Source of the DNA: Wolfiporia cocos
Lineage: Eukaryota > Basidiomycota > Agaricomycetes > Polyporales > Phaeolaceae
Reading direction: 5' to 3'
DNA length: 64,000 nucleotides
NCBI GenBank assembly: GCA_029448655.1
Contig: JACCLO010000004.1
Location: 5,022,001 to 5,086,000 of the forward strand
Shown: piece after piece, positions 22,817-34,362 of the stretch
Layout of the letters: the number at the start of each line of letters is the position of its first letter
How positions within the stretch are numbered: the first letter of the stretch is position 1
Program-made: the position numbers and the translations under genes
Notes under the pieces: model-generated
What the model was told of the DNA's origin: nothing
The model's database searches: none
What the model saw: the letters and a program-made list of their open reading frames with translations, nothing else

Positions 22817-23218
22817 TGTCACAGACCACTGTGGCACGGCCTCAGGTAGGGTAACGTGACCTGTAGATAAGATAACGGACCTGTCGTAGATAAGTAGGGT
22901 GGTTAGCGCCATCCACGGTCACATGTAGTTACATGATGCATCACATAGTTACATCTGTTATGCCTGGCATCTTACAGCGCATGGGCCTCTTAAGGGCAGG
23001 TAGCTAGTACATAGTGCACCATGTACATAACTATTGCGACGTCTGAGGCTTACACCTCAGACGCTAGATTCTCATCCTAAGGGCTAGTCCCTGGTATCAC
23101 CAACCCTGTGCGCCTGTGCCCTGCCTCTACACTATGCACTGCTAGTCTGAGGGCGACCCCTGACAACAAGTCCTTGGGTGCACCGCGCACATATCCCGGT
23201 ACTGGAGGCACTGTGATA
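22817..23218 (+). mobile_element. Solo LTR I1 (402 bp)
   Basis: Starts TGTCACAGACC, ends CACTGTGATA; perfect duplication tgtct (22812-22816 and 23219-23223). TG...TA termini are unusual but shared with I2. Hairpin GTCTGAGG/CCTCAGAC at 23041-23062. Confidence 0.87.
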
Positions 23219-23223
23219 TGTCT

Positions 23224-23884
23224 GGTCCCTGCATTGTGCTTGGTGGCTCCATACTTGGGGTTTACAATGTGTAATGAGTTAGATTTCAGTAATCCAAAGC
23301 AAGAAAACGACCACTTACTGTCACACAAAATAAGCCCTAGAGGGCTGACAGAAGATAGATGGCTTTCCCCATTCCCAATCGTTATCCATTGCAACAATTG
23401 TGCAGAGGCACAATGCCTGTTCATTCTGCAAAATCAATTCTTCAGGGATGTGACCACAGATGACCCACTGCACACACGGTTGTACGAATCATCAGTCAGA
23501 TTATGGAGGCACACTCGGTCATTCAAGTTCAAGATATTCTCGACACAAAGTGTTTTTACATCGTCCTGTATGGGCGGAAAACTGGGACTGGGATATTCTT
23601 TGAATGGTGAGTACTATGCACATCTGATACAGTATACTCTTACTTGCTAACTTAATCAGGGAACTGATTGAGCCTTTGACTAATGGATTTCCCAATGGGT
23701 AGCATCAATCATTCAAGCAGCTCAGCAATGCAATTAGGTTCTACTGCTACAAAGGCAAGGAAATTCTTGATGTGGAGGACGACATATATTGGTAATTCAC
23801 CGGCTCAATTGAATGGTACATCGCTCACATTTGTGAGTAGATTGAGCTCTCAGTTTCAGTATTCAGGTGCTGAGAACAATCAAG
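23224..23884 (+). pseudogene. Unrecognised decayed ORF with one intron
   Basis: About 23278-23606 reads LSHKISPRGLTEDRW...LGLGYSLN; a GTGAGT donor at about 23607 and an AG near 23659 allow continuation into ELIEPLTNGFPNG, where a TAG breaks the frame. It continues QSFKQLSNAIRFYCYKG. It looks like real coding sequence, but I do not know the family. LTR N2 truncates it. Confidence 0.4.
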
Positions 23885-23889
23885 ATGAA

Positions 23890-24516
23890 TGTCACAAGAA
23901 AGCCTAAGGGCTGACATCACCCATTTAATTCCTATATCCTAGGGTTTACCACATAGCTAACCCCCCAGAATATGGCCTGGCAGGGCCCCCTTAAACCTAG
24001 CTGAGGACCCAGTCCAGCCAGCGCGCCATTACTGGCTGCGCTGGTCTTAGATAGCGTGCAGATAGGTAGCACATGACCATGACGTGTAGGCAGGTGACCG
24101 CGTAGGTGGCACCTGACCATATGATCACAACCCCGCGTCTTACGACACCTGGTCAATGACTCATTGGTGGCCGCCATTACTGGCCGGCCACTTATATAAC
24201 ATAATGACGGTCTTAGCTATGCCTGTAGGGCTGCGCACAGACCTATACATTAGGGCAAGCATATATAGAGTAGTACCAGAGTCCCTGATGTATATAATGA
24301 TCACACCTGAGGCTCTTAGCCCTCAGAATGTAGATTCTTGTCTTTGGGGCTTACACCCCCAACACGACTACCTTCTGAGTGCCTCCTCATACCTCATCTA
24401 CTTTGACTGGAAGCCTCTGGTAATTGCCATGCAAGAGTCCCCTTTGTCTACACCGAATCAAGGCCAAGGCCTAGGGGTTTAGAGAGCAGCTTAGAGGGCT
24501 GGTTTGTCCTGTGATA
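23890..24516 (+). mobile_element. LTR N2 (~627 bp), mismatched flanks
   Basis: Starts TGTCACAAGAAAG and ends CCTGTGATA, homologous to N1 throughout. Left flank atgaa and right flank cggtg do not match, and gag-like coding begins only 4 bases after its end. It is therefore either a 5' LTR with a deleted leader or a product of recombination between two sites. Hairpin at 24307-24326. Confidence 0.7.
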
Positions 24517-25578
24517 CGGTGACAGCTTCAAGGATTGGTACATGCAGCTGAAATTGTATATCAATGACAATGCCCCCATCCTCTATACAGACTCCAAGAA
24601 GGTGGGCGCAGTGATATCAATAATCATTGGTCCTAAAGTCAACTTATGGGTAGCGGTGTTCACGAGGGAACACTACCTCGGCGGACAGTGGTGAATCAGC
24701 TGGCCCCAGTTCATCTGGGAACTACATCAGAAGTTTGATGACCTGGACCTGGAGAAAAAGGCAGTGGTAGTGGCAGAAAAACTGACAATGCAGGCTGGGA
24801 AAGGAGAGGAGTACTTCCAGGAGCTGGAATGACTCCTCGCTGACACGAAGTATGATCGGGAAAACCAGGTGGTCCACTGCTGGATCACCATGGTGATCCC
24901 TAAGGAAATCTACACTTTGGTCCACCAGGCATTTGTCACCACCACAGTCAATGACAAGTCACAGTGAGGATACAATGTCCAGATTCCAGAAGACTACAAG
25001 TCCTGGAAACAGGCCATCCTCTACACCGACAATGCGATGTGCCATCTCCGTGATGAGGAAAAGCTGAGAAACCATGGGAAGGACAAGGGTACAGACAAGG
25101 GCAAGGAGTGCACCCAGCCAGAGCACCCCAAAATGGAGCCTACAGAGGAACAGTGTACAAGTCTACTCAAGCACAGGTGCCACAGCTGCAGTAAGATGCA
25201 GGCTGAGGCCCCTGGCAAAGGTTGCACGAAGTCTCTTTGGCACCAACTGAACCGGCGGCCCCAACAAGCAAACAATGCCCCCACCACCAGTGGTACACAG
25301 TGAACTCGGAAGCTGCTCAATGGGCCCAAAAGCCCCAAGGTCTTCAGAAAGATCCCCCAGGAGGACTTCATCTGAATGGTCTCTGCTTGGGCCAAGGCCA
25401 ACCCCAAGGTAGCAAAGGAAGCTGGGTTTGCACCCACTCAGGTAAGTCCCTCCCCCTCTAACAAGTATTCAGGTCTGGAGGTCAAAGAACCAGTAAATAT
25501 CTCTGAACCTGCCATGGAGAGCGATGAACCAGTGGATGGACCATATGGGCTAGAGACCAGGGCCCTGATATTACCTGA

Positions 25579-26169
25579 TGTCACAGATTTCCCTGTAGGG
25601 GGATCTACGACGTCCCTCGCTATTGTATTCCAAGGGTGCTGCTGAGCGCGCGGCTCTCCCTTCACTCTAGCCACCTCCACGTCACTTCCTAGATACCAAC
25701 CAAGTCACTTGACCTTGTAGATAGCACCTTAGGGTAGCACACACCTCCACTCCCACATCACGGTCACACTTAGTTACATGTATGTTATGGCTGTTACCTA
25801 TCACATGGTCTATTGTAGATACTGCGCACAGGCCAGTTATTTATGGTAGTACTTTAGGTAGTTGCCACATGTATATAAGTTATGACGAGATGAGGCTTAC
25901 ACCTCATCTCTAAGATTCTCGGCAACATGGGCTTAGGCCCTCTCTCTCATCTTGTCTGCACGCCATGCTGCCCCACTCTAAGTCTTTGACTCGCTAGTCC
26001 GGGGAAGGCTCTCTTCTGGGACCTGGTCACTCCCTACAGAAGACCCTCTCACTGTTGAAGATGGCTTGTTGCCTCGTCACTCCCTTGCACCATGGGCAGG
26101 GATGTCGACGTTAGGCTTTGGGGTATACCCTGGCTATAGGCCAGTCGCACAGACTGTGAGTCTGTGTCA
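25579..26169 (+). mobile_element. Solo LTR E2 (591 bp)
   Basis: Starts TGTCACAGATTTCCC, ends GTGAGTCTGTGTCA; perfect duplication cctga (25574-25578 and 26170-26174). TATATAA at about 25871, then hairpin GAGATGAGG/CCTCATCTC at 25887-25910 and ATTCTCGG. Confidence 0.9.
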
Positions 26170-26321
26170 CCTGATGTATCTGTATATTCTGCAATTCCTG
26201 TACTGTCTGACATAGATGATGATGATGGAGCTTCAATATGCTCCAATGATTCATTTGTAACAGCCTTAGAGGGCCTCCTACCGGAGCCTGGTGGGAGGCA
26301 AATACTGTGCTTAATTCCTCT

Positions 26322-26720
26322 TGTCACAGAGTGTGGCACGCCACCTTGTGGCATCAGGTGATCTAGTAGATATGATTGTTAGATTAGATAGGGTAGTCAC
26401 TAGCTCACATGGTCACACCTAGCACATGATGTGTTATGGTAGTTACATAGTTATGCCCTGCGCCTTACAGCGCATGGGCTCCCTTTAGGGCAGGTATACT
26501 ACAAGTGATGCGTCATGTACTTAAGCTTAGCAAGGATGAGCCTTACAGCTCATCCTTAGATTCTAGTCATTGGGCTTGCGCCCCTCTGCTACCCTCCGTG
26601 TGTGCACCTGCCTGCCTCATCAACCTTAGGACCCAGGGATGCCTCTGCGCGGCACTCAACATACTGTCGTTATGCGTGCACGCACTTGGATAGGGGGCCA
26701 CGGTAAGTAGCACTGTGACA
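26322..26720 (+). mobile_element. Solo LTR I3 (399 bp)
   Basis: Starts TGTCACAGAGTGTGG, ends GCACTGTGACA; perfect duplication cctct (26317-26321 and 26721-26725). Hairpin AAGGATGAG/CTCATCCTT at 26532-26557. The inverted copy I4 is split by the intact element. Confidence 0.9.
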
Positions 26721-26825
26721 CCTCTAATATAAATGTTACATATGTACCAATGGACATAGACCCTGTCACAAGAAATGTGAGCTCATCCCTAACTTATTAG
26801 TTTTCATGTTTCCTTCATCTCACAT

Positions 26826-27402
26826 TGTCACAGAATATCCAGGGGGATATAGTAACAACCCTCGCTATAGGTTATACGGGCGGCGCTAGGCGTACGCCGC
26901 TCCTCTATGCCTCAGCCACCTCTACGTGCGTCTCTTTAGCTTGTTGGTCACCTGATTGTTAGGTTAGCGCTGTAGGGTAGCGCGCGCCTCCGGTACTCAC
27001 GTTACACGTCACACCATGTATCACATGTCTCGCTTACGTACTTACTTACCTCAGCTGTTAGGGCGGTGCTGCGCACAGGCCAGCACTTAAGGGTAGACAC
27101 TTAGCGTACCGTTCTTGCATGTATATAAGATATGACAGGAATGGGGCTTACTCCCCATCCTTAAGATTCTCGACGTTTGGGCCTCTGGCTCCTCTCTTTC
27201 ATGTGTGCCGTGCGACTCGCCTTAGGGCGTCCTCTACTGCTTGACTGGTAGCGACTCGACTATGTAAGTATCCCAGCGATGATCAAGTCATATCCGCGGG
27301 AATGCCTCTGCATACATCGCTGCTCACCGTCGTCTTGTCGCAAGACCTTGGGGGTTACCCCCTGCCTATAGCAGGTCGCACAGCCTCTGTAAGTCTGTGT
27401 CA
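26826..27402 (+). mobile_element. Solo LTR E3 (577 bp)
   Basis: Starts TGTCACAGAATATCC, ends GTAAGTCTGTGTCA; perfect duplication cacat (26821-26825 and 27403-27407). Contains the TAGGGTAGCGCGCGCCTC block, a TATATAA and a hairpin at 27138-27160. Very similar to E1 (36324-36879). Confidence 0.92.
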
Positions 27403-27423
27403 CACATGACTTGACTGGCACTG

Positions 27424-28900
27424 GTGTGATAGTGCACATCTTTATCTTATCTACTGGTAGATATGGTCCCATCTTCATCACAAGTAGTTACACGTTACCT
27501 AGTTACCTCTGTCACACTCACAAGACCAAGTGCACAGGCCTTACTTTAGGGTAGGGTACTTCACAGCGGCTGCAATGTCTGGCATGTATATATACAGGTA
27601 GTGTTCTGAGGCTTAACCTCAGAATTTGTATTCTCAATCTTGGGGGCAAGTCCCCTGGGAACCTCCTCATTACTGTGTGCTGCGTGACTGGGCTCTTCCC
27701 CCTTGACACAGACCAGGCTGTGGGACTCACCACCTATCCTTAGTGGGGAGGGGGGCAAGAGACCAGTCAAGCGCAGAGGAGGTGAGAATACTTCTACGGT
27801 GCATGCCAAGAAGAATAGAACTGAAGGTAAAGAGCGTCTAGCTCCTACATATATACATGCATGAATAGGTCATATGCTACTGTATAGTACATACCTAAGA
27901 ATGAACGTGTGGCTTGGTTGCCATGAAGGCGACCAAGGTACATGTGCTACTCTACAAAGGCCATGGTCCGCCAGTAAGGGCCAGACCAATGGTAAAAGAC
28001 ATAGCATGTGGTTCCACCATGAAGCAGACATGAACACATGGGCACAGCCCGGGTATAGACAAGGCCGGTAAGCCGGTACCTTGAGGGTGATCCACCATTG
28101 GGCAGGATCCATGGGATGACTCAGCATAGCACCGACACATCTATGCCATTGGCTACCCCTAGTCTCATTACTAGGGCGTGATGTCATAGACTGAACCGGA
28201 AAGGTAACCGATCATGATGGAGCGGTCTAGGACTGGGAATTGGACTTCGCCGGAAAGGCTAGAAGCCCGGGACTCTGCAAGTGCCGGAGCCCATGGTAAC
28301 CGGGGTAAACCGGACTAGTAGCATTAATAGCGTGAAGCTATTATTATGCTATGACACCATTCTGTTGTAAGGATGGTGTGATGTATGACATCATCTTCTG
28401 ATAGAACAATGATGTAGTGGTCTGGCCTGTAGGGCTGGACCGGTTGACGTAGTGATGACATAGCTAAGTCTGGACTATAATGCAATACCGTAGCTATGTC
28501 AGCTGATGGTGACGTTGCCGTGATGTCATTAGTCTGGGCTGGAGCCGTGATGGCTGTAGCTATGACTTTGGAATGACATGGAAGTCCTGACTAGCGTGTT
28601 ATGCATAGTCATGGGAGCTTAGTAGCGTGTCATCATGTTACATAAGCTATAAGACCATGTTGGGACCTTATCGTGTGGCAATATGGGATAAGTCCCGGAT
28701 AACTTGTAGGTAGATGTATAAATCCCGTATAAATTGCTAAAAATAGTGGAAAAATGCTAGTCTCAGATAAATCTGTGACACCCCTCCTCTTGCTTGCTAG
28801 ACTGGGTACTTGACCACTGAGACCTTATGCCTGGCCTGCAGCCTGCGACTTGTAAGCAGGACGTCTCCTGTTCCTCCTCATTAGTAGTATAGGGGGATAT
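27424..28900 (+). repeat. Degraded LTR remnant P, split by B2
   Basis: 27500-27703 has the usual LTR order: CACAGGCC/TTTAGGGTAGG block, CATGTATATATA, hairpin TTCTGAGG/CCTCAGAA at 27604-27624. It continues after B2 at 28786 to about 28900 without a clear end. Limits are uncertain. Confidence 0.5.
27704..28780 (-). mobile_element. Solo LTR B2 (1077 bp)
   Basis: Family B in minus orientation (minus strand starts TGTCACAGATTTATCTGAG, ends CTGTGTCA); perfect duplication cccct (27699-27703 and 28781-28785). Nested in remnant P. Confidence 0.9.
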
Positions 28901-28918
28901 TAGGGGGGATATTCCCCA

Positions 28919-29118
28919 TTGCACAGTATGCACGGATTCACATGTCATCCAGAAATATCAGAGCATTTCATGGAGCTCAAGACACTGGGTATGTTGGATG
29001 CAGCACTCACCACACAAATCAAGCTTCACCTCAAGCAATATGGCCCTGAAGACCATGGTATTATTTTCTGCCTTACTGTCTGGGAGATGCAAGAGTTGGT
29101 GTTCAAGCTGGAGCTCCC
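28919..29118 (+). pseudogene. Unrecognised ORF fragment cut by LTR G2
   Basis: Reads MHGFTCHPEISEHFMELKTLG...VFKLELP. After removing G2 the frame continues at 31565 into LVSPQLCH and a stop. No known domain. It may be part of a transposon gene. Confidence 0.4.
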
Positions 29119-29701
29119 TGTTACAGTTATTTGATTTTTAGAATGCTCACAGAACTCACCATTGGGCAAATACAATACAGGGACTTGTTGCACAACCAAC
29201 TCCCCTGGCTACTCGTGACTCTACTGGGTGTAACCCCATTTGTACTAGCATATAGGGTCTGATTTACCTATGGCAGATGCAACTCTGCCACCGTTTCATA
29301 TTTATCATTCTATGATTGACAGATGGTGTTCAACCGCCATAACATTGCTATCTCTCATTTCAGATATATCACTACATACTTATCAAACATTTCAGTCTAG
29401 GACATAGATAGTAGCAGTGACATCTGGGATGGATAGGACTCCTAAAACCTAGCATAGTATATAACATTATGTAACTAAGTTGAGGCTCTTCAGCTCAACC
29501 TTGTTATACAAACAAGAGTCTTATACTCATTCTCAAATGTAAGAAACTACACTCAAGTATTCATCGAGCTCTTGAAGTGACTAAGTCCTCAAAGTGCACA
29601 TGTCACAGAATGCCCGGAGGGGCTACTACGACTCCCTCTACAGGTTCTTGCCTGCGACTGCCTCGAGCTGCGACCGCACCATACCCCTGTCCTGCCTCCA
29701 C

Positions 29702-30854
29702 TGTGGAAGGGCTGTGCAGAGACACAGCGAATGGCAGGTCGCTGATACGTAGCACAAGAGACCGGAGTGTATGTGTGCAGGAATGCAAGAAAACCCAGCA
29801 CAAAATACAATGGCCACAAATGGTCACGTAACAAAAATGCGTAGGTAGACAAAGTAAAGCTAATAAACCAAACGACTAATCGTGCTTGCGAGTGACCTTC
29901 TACTCATGCTAGATGTCTTGCTTCTCTTGAGGGGATGGTGTCACCTCAACTCAGAGGTAAGCTAGTACGAAAAGCGCAGGAAGAGAGATTTTTTTACAGT
30001 GTGTCGAAGGCCCAGTTTATATGTTACATGATGCCAGAATTCAAGAGCTGACTGAAAAGTGACAGGACAGAAACTATGATGAAAGGGAGTGGAGAAAGTA
30101 CCTAATTAAGTAAAGGATTTGCCATAATAGTATAAACAAGCTGGGGGCCACATGATCGGCACAGACACGTCTGCTATACCCTAAGACATGTCAAACACAA
30201 TGCGCAATGGCTCAAACGTAATTGGCTGATCATAGACCGTGCCCTATTCACATACACATCTCACCACCCTCGAGCATGGGAACATCGGTCTAGATTATCA
30301 ACAGCTCTATGTCACGTTAGTTAAACATATCCACGGGACTGTCACAATACGTTGTGGCATGGCCTCGGAGGAGGTAACATGACCTGTAGATTAGATAAGG
30401 ACCACGTCGTAGATAAGTAGGGCATTAGCTAGACTCATGGTCTCAGTAGTTACAGGCGCCGTCACAGTAGTTACATAGTAGCACCCTGCGCCTTACAGCG
30501 CATGGGCCCCCTTTAGGGCAGGTGCTAGTACAGTGGTGCGCATGTACATAGCGTAGCGGCGTCTGAGGCTTACACCTCAGACGTTACATTCTCATCCATA
30601 GGGCTCTGCCCTGGTTCCTCAGTATGCGTGCTGTGCCCTGCCTCTACTCTTAGCCTTGCTAGACTGAGGGTGACCCCTGTGCAGCACAAGTCCTTGGGCG
30701 CACCTGCGCATATCCCGTCTCTGAGGAATCCGTGATAGGGACATAGCTCATGCGCTGGTAGAGTCGGTGGGAGTATGACAGTATAGTACAAGTATAATAG
30801 AAAATATACAATAATAATAAGAAAAGTGAATAATTGACTGTATGGTGTCTTTCA
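29702..30854. mobile_element. Insert Q of unknown type (holds I2)
   Basis: Interrupts LTR H2 between two copies of cctccac (29695-29701 and 30855-30861), a 7-bp direct repeat. Begins TGTGGAAGGG and ends GTGTCTTTCA; I see no inverted termini. Minus I2 it is about 750 bp, AT-rich and without a recognisable ORF. Confidence 0.45.
30340..30737 (+). mobile_element. Solo LTR I2 (398 bp)
   Basis: Starts TGTCACAATACG, ends CCGTGATA; perfect duplication gggac (30335-30339 and 30738-30742). Hairpin GTCTGAGG/CCTCAGAC at 30561-30582. TG...TA ends as in I1. Confidence 0.88.
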
Positions 30855-31753
30855 CCTCCACACCACATCCCCCTAGATACTGAGTAGTCACCTGACCTAG
30901 TAGATAGCGCTCCAGGGCAGCGCACGCTCGCGCTTACCCATATCATGGTCACTCCCTGTCACATAGTTACATTAGCGTTACCAGTCTGGCATAGCCTTGT
31001 AGTTAAGGTACACAGACCTCTACTTTAGGGCCGCCATTACTGGCCAGGCAGCACTGTATGTATATAAGGGTAGCAAGATGGGTCTTACAACCCATCTCTT
31101 GGATTCTTGACAACTGGGCTTCGGCCCCTTTCATACTCTCTGGCTGCACGTGCTTGACTGGGGGTGGTCCCTGTGTCCCTCTGCCTGACTCGATTGTGCA
31201 CATATCGACCAAAGGGAGTTTGACCCTGTCGGTTCACCACTACATGCAGTTCAGTGCACCTGGCAGCCGGTGTCAAGGGCTCTCCCTGCCCTATTCAGGC
31301 CAGTCCCACAGCCACGGTATGTCTGTGTCAGCACACTGACTTCTCAGACTCAGGCAAGTCTTACATTCTACAAGGCTTGCCCCGGACCAGATTGTATCCT
31401 CTAATGTGTATTGGATATTGACTGATCCCCTAGAGTCATAGACTCAGGGCCCAAAGGCTTATTAGTGACAGATTTGCCTTGCACTCGTCCGACTTGACTA
31501 CATGCAGAAGAATTGATTATATTTGTGACAGAATATACAGATGGGTATATGACCCATAACAAGCCTCCCACTTGTGTCACCTCAGCTGTGCCACTAACAT
31601 GATTTTCAGCAGCAGTGAACAATATCAGGCAGCCAACACTTGCTTTAACTCTTTCACAGTGATCCTCTCTGCTGTCATCCAAAATTTGAGACTGTTGTCT
31701 GTTATGTTGTTTGGTATGACTGTGTCAATCAGCTATTTCAGCTCTTTTCCTTC

Positions 31754-32682
31754 TGTCACAGATTTATCTGGGGCTTACAGCATTTTTCCTACGATTATAG
31801 CAATTTATCCGGGATTTACACGTCTAACTACAAGTTATCTACAGGTTAACTCCCATTGCCATACGACAAGCTCTTTACTGGGCTTATCAACCACATGACC
31901 AGCTTACATAATGCTACGGTACCTTCCGGTCCAATAGCAACACTACAGCTACGTCATAGGTCTCGCCCGTTAGAGCAAGACCAGCCACATCATAAGATCT
32001 TAGATCATAATGATAGGCCGAGCGCGGCACGCTCGCATAATTATGTCCACAACACCAAACATCGCCACCAAGCAATGTTCTATTGGGTCGGCCTCCTCGG
32101 CTTCCCACCGTCATAAGATCCTTGATCATAATGACACCTCAGGCGCGGCACGCCTTCGCATAATTATGTCAACACGACCATACAGCACTATATTAGCAAC
32201 AAGGCAATATCGTTGTTGGTCCGGCCTTATCGGCCATCAATACCCGGGCTGTGCCCGCGTTTATCACAGATAATAATAAACCTCCTCTCTTACTATTGGT
32301 GCGGCCATTACCGGCCCACACGGCCATTGTAGATAGGATCATAAACACATAGATAAGATAAGCTTCGCCCATTGGCAAAGCCGCATAACCCAGAAAGGTA
32401 GTACTATACAGTAGCACATGACCTCTCCGCATACATGTATTTAAGTAGGAGCCAAGCGCTCCATACTTCAGTTCTATTCTATCGTCTACAACCTCGAGTG
32501 CCCATAGGCGGAGTACCATAGGTACTCCCCGGCGGACTACTATTAGTAGTCCCAAGCATTCTTGGCTACGCCGCTGCGCTACTTCCATTAGCAACTGCTG
32601 CACTGGGTCCGTCTTCCTCGTCTAGTCGCCCTACTACCTAAGGATAGCGGCTAGGTGAGTCCCACAGGATAGATCTGTGTCA
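31754..32682 (+). mobile_element. LTR B3 (929 bp), left edge of an inversion
   Basis: Starts TGTCACAGATTTATC, ends GATCTGTGTCA. Left flank ccttc and right flank cccac do not match each other. They are the reverse complements of the flanks of E1 (gaagg ... gtggg), the signature of an inversion of the segment between B3 and E1. Before inversion B3 had a perfect ccttc duplication. Confidence 0.9.
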
Positions 32683-33662
32683 CCCACTAGCTCCCTCGTC
32701 CAATTATCTAACGAGTCCGCGACTACTCCGGCCTATTGATACGGTACGGAAGACTCGTACGACGGAGCCCCCTCCTCCGCATTGCGCCTCGAAACGACGC
32801 GACAAGGACACGCCGCCTCCATAGGTGTATAATCAGCGGCACCCCCTCCGGCCACCACGTCACCGTTTAGCCACCAGCGTCCAGTCAACGCAGGGACTCC
32901 GGTCCCCTCGGCAGTGACGGCCACCCCCTCACGTCCCCGGAACCTCGTCTCCTGATCCGGAGCGGCCTTTCCGGCCACCTAAGGTTCTAGGGCCCGACGT
33001 CCACTACGATCCTCCAAGCAACAACAGCAACGGGCCCTGGAAAGCCCACCGCTGTAAGGATCCCAACGCCGGACCCCTCTCCAGGCTGCCCAGGCCTAGT
33101 CAACCCGGGATTTCATTAGCCACCGCGGTCATACGTGACGACGCGCATCCTCTCCTTCTTTGACAACATGACGTCTCCGTGTCCCACTCTAAGCTAGGCC
33201 CCCAGTGCAGGAAGCTTGCCTCGCACTGACGTCCTTTGGTCCTGCCTTCGGGCTCCAAGGGAGTCATGACCCCTTTGACCACCGACGTCCTCGCCTCTAG
33301 CTCCGGACTGCGACAGACCACCCCCCTCAAGTATCTTCTCAAAGTCTGGGTTTCACGGCTCTGACCGACCGGACTTCTACACCGCCAACCCCTACCTTCC
33401 AGTAGGCGAAGATACTTCCTCCCCGGCTATCCCTTATGCCATCCGACGCGCTGCTAGCTGAAGCGCGTCGCCCACATCCTTTCTACTGCGGCTGCAAAGC
33501 CGGACTACGTCCATCTCCTCCTCGGCCCCTTTCTAAAGACCTCGGACCTCAACTCCTAGCGATGGATTGCAACCATCGCCTTACCGCTATCAACGGTCTC
33601 CGGAGTTCTCTTTACAGGTCCCTTACTCTTCGTCGGGTCGACGAATCTAGATAGGAGGGTAA
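32683..33662 (+). mobile_element. Element C, 3' internal half (inverted relative to 5' half)
   Basis: GC- and CpG-rich sequence ending in a polypurine tract AGGAGGGTAA directly before LTR C1. A frame from the 5' half (37964 leftward) continues here to a TAG at 32822-32824 once E1, D1 and the inversion are undone. I recognise no gag or pol motif, so the element is probably non-autonomous. Confidence 0.75.
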
Positions 33663-34357
33663 TGTCATGGTATTTACCGTTGACTAGGCAGCAGGTATAT
33701 CTTTTCGCCTTTCTCTAGGCCTCAAACCTCTGTCCGCACCCATAGTCCGTGCCCCTACAGCCCCGGTCCTAGCACCTCCCTTGCGAGGCGGTCACGTGAC
33801 CATATAGATAAGATAGTAGGCATCCCCTAGCCAGCGTTATCTCAGTATAGGCACCTGACCTTAGCGCTTGGCCTTACCGGCGTTAGCCTTACAGCTAGCG
33901 CCACATTATGTATAACGTCACACCCCCCTTCGTCTCTATGGTGATGAGCCTAGGTACTTAGGTCTTTCAACCTGGGCCCTTATGGTCCAGGTCTTGTGAC
34001 GTCTCTTCCTACATGTGACGTGTGCCCTTATGGCGCACAGACCATTACTTTAGGGTGACCCTAGTAGTTACTGGTCTTGTCCATGTATATATGTTGTAGC
34101 TGTTCTTGGGCTTACCCCAGAACAGTTAATCTAGACTTTGGGTCTTAGGACCCCTTATGCCCATCGCCTTGCGTGCCTGCTTGCATCCCCATTACCTCTG
34201 GTCTTAGTTGACCACTCTTCAAGGTTTTGTCCTGCGACGCTGCGCTCTCTTATAGACCCCTAGTCTGGTGGACCCGCCTTAGGGCCATTCTAGTCCACTT
34301 ACAGCGGTCCTCAGCCATGTCGTCAGCTTGCACAAGAGGTTGTGAGTATCTGCGTCA
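33663..34357 (+). mobile_element. Element C, 3' LTR (C1, 695 bp)
   Basis: Starts TGTCATGG, ends ATCTGCGTCA, followed by agatg (34358-34362). It matches C2 (38254-38948) in reverse over all 695 bp with one difference seen (CATGG versus CACGG, a CpG transition). TATATAT at 34086, predicted transcript start AGAACAGTTAA at 34119-34129, hairpin CTGTTCTTGGG/CCCCAGAACAG at 34100-34125. Confidence 0.92.
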
Positions 34358-34362
34358 AGATG

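Larger units (their letters stand above)
24521..26729 (+). pseudogene. Retrotransposon gag-like pseudogene
   Basis: One frame reads DSFKDWYMQLKLYINDNAP...WPQFIWELHQKFDD..., typical of a gypsy Gag capsid region, then a charged Lys/Glu/Gln-rich part and a D/E-rich tail. In-frame TGA codons at 24692, 24830, 24965, 25301 and near 25373 break it. Solo LTRs E2 (TSD cctga) and I3 (TSD cctct) sit inside; removing each with one duplication keeps the same frame to a TAA at about 26727. All five stops are TGA, as expected for CGA or TGG decay. The start is missing and no pol follows. Confidence 0.7.
29601..31330 (+). mobile_element. Solo LTR H2, itself split by insert Q
   Basis: Starts TGTCACAGAATGCCC, ends GGTATGTCTGTGTCA; perfect duplication gcaca (29596-29600 and 31331-31335). 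The two ends align with H1 (47509-48064), with Q interrupting at 29701/30855. Hairpin AGATGGGT/ACCCATCT at 31076-31097. Confidence 0.87.
29119..31564 (+). mobile_element. LTR G2, split by nested insertions
   Basis: Starts TGTTACAGTTATT and ends near GACCCATAACA (31561), homologous to G1 block by block. ctccc occurs directly before it (29114-29118) and at 31565-31569, a likely duplication with a 3-bp offset at the end. LTR H2 occupies 29601-31330. Confidence 0.8.
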
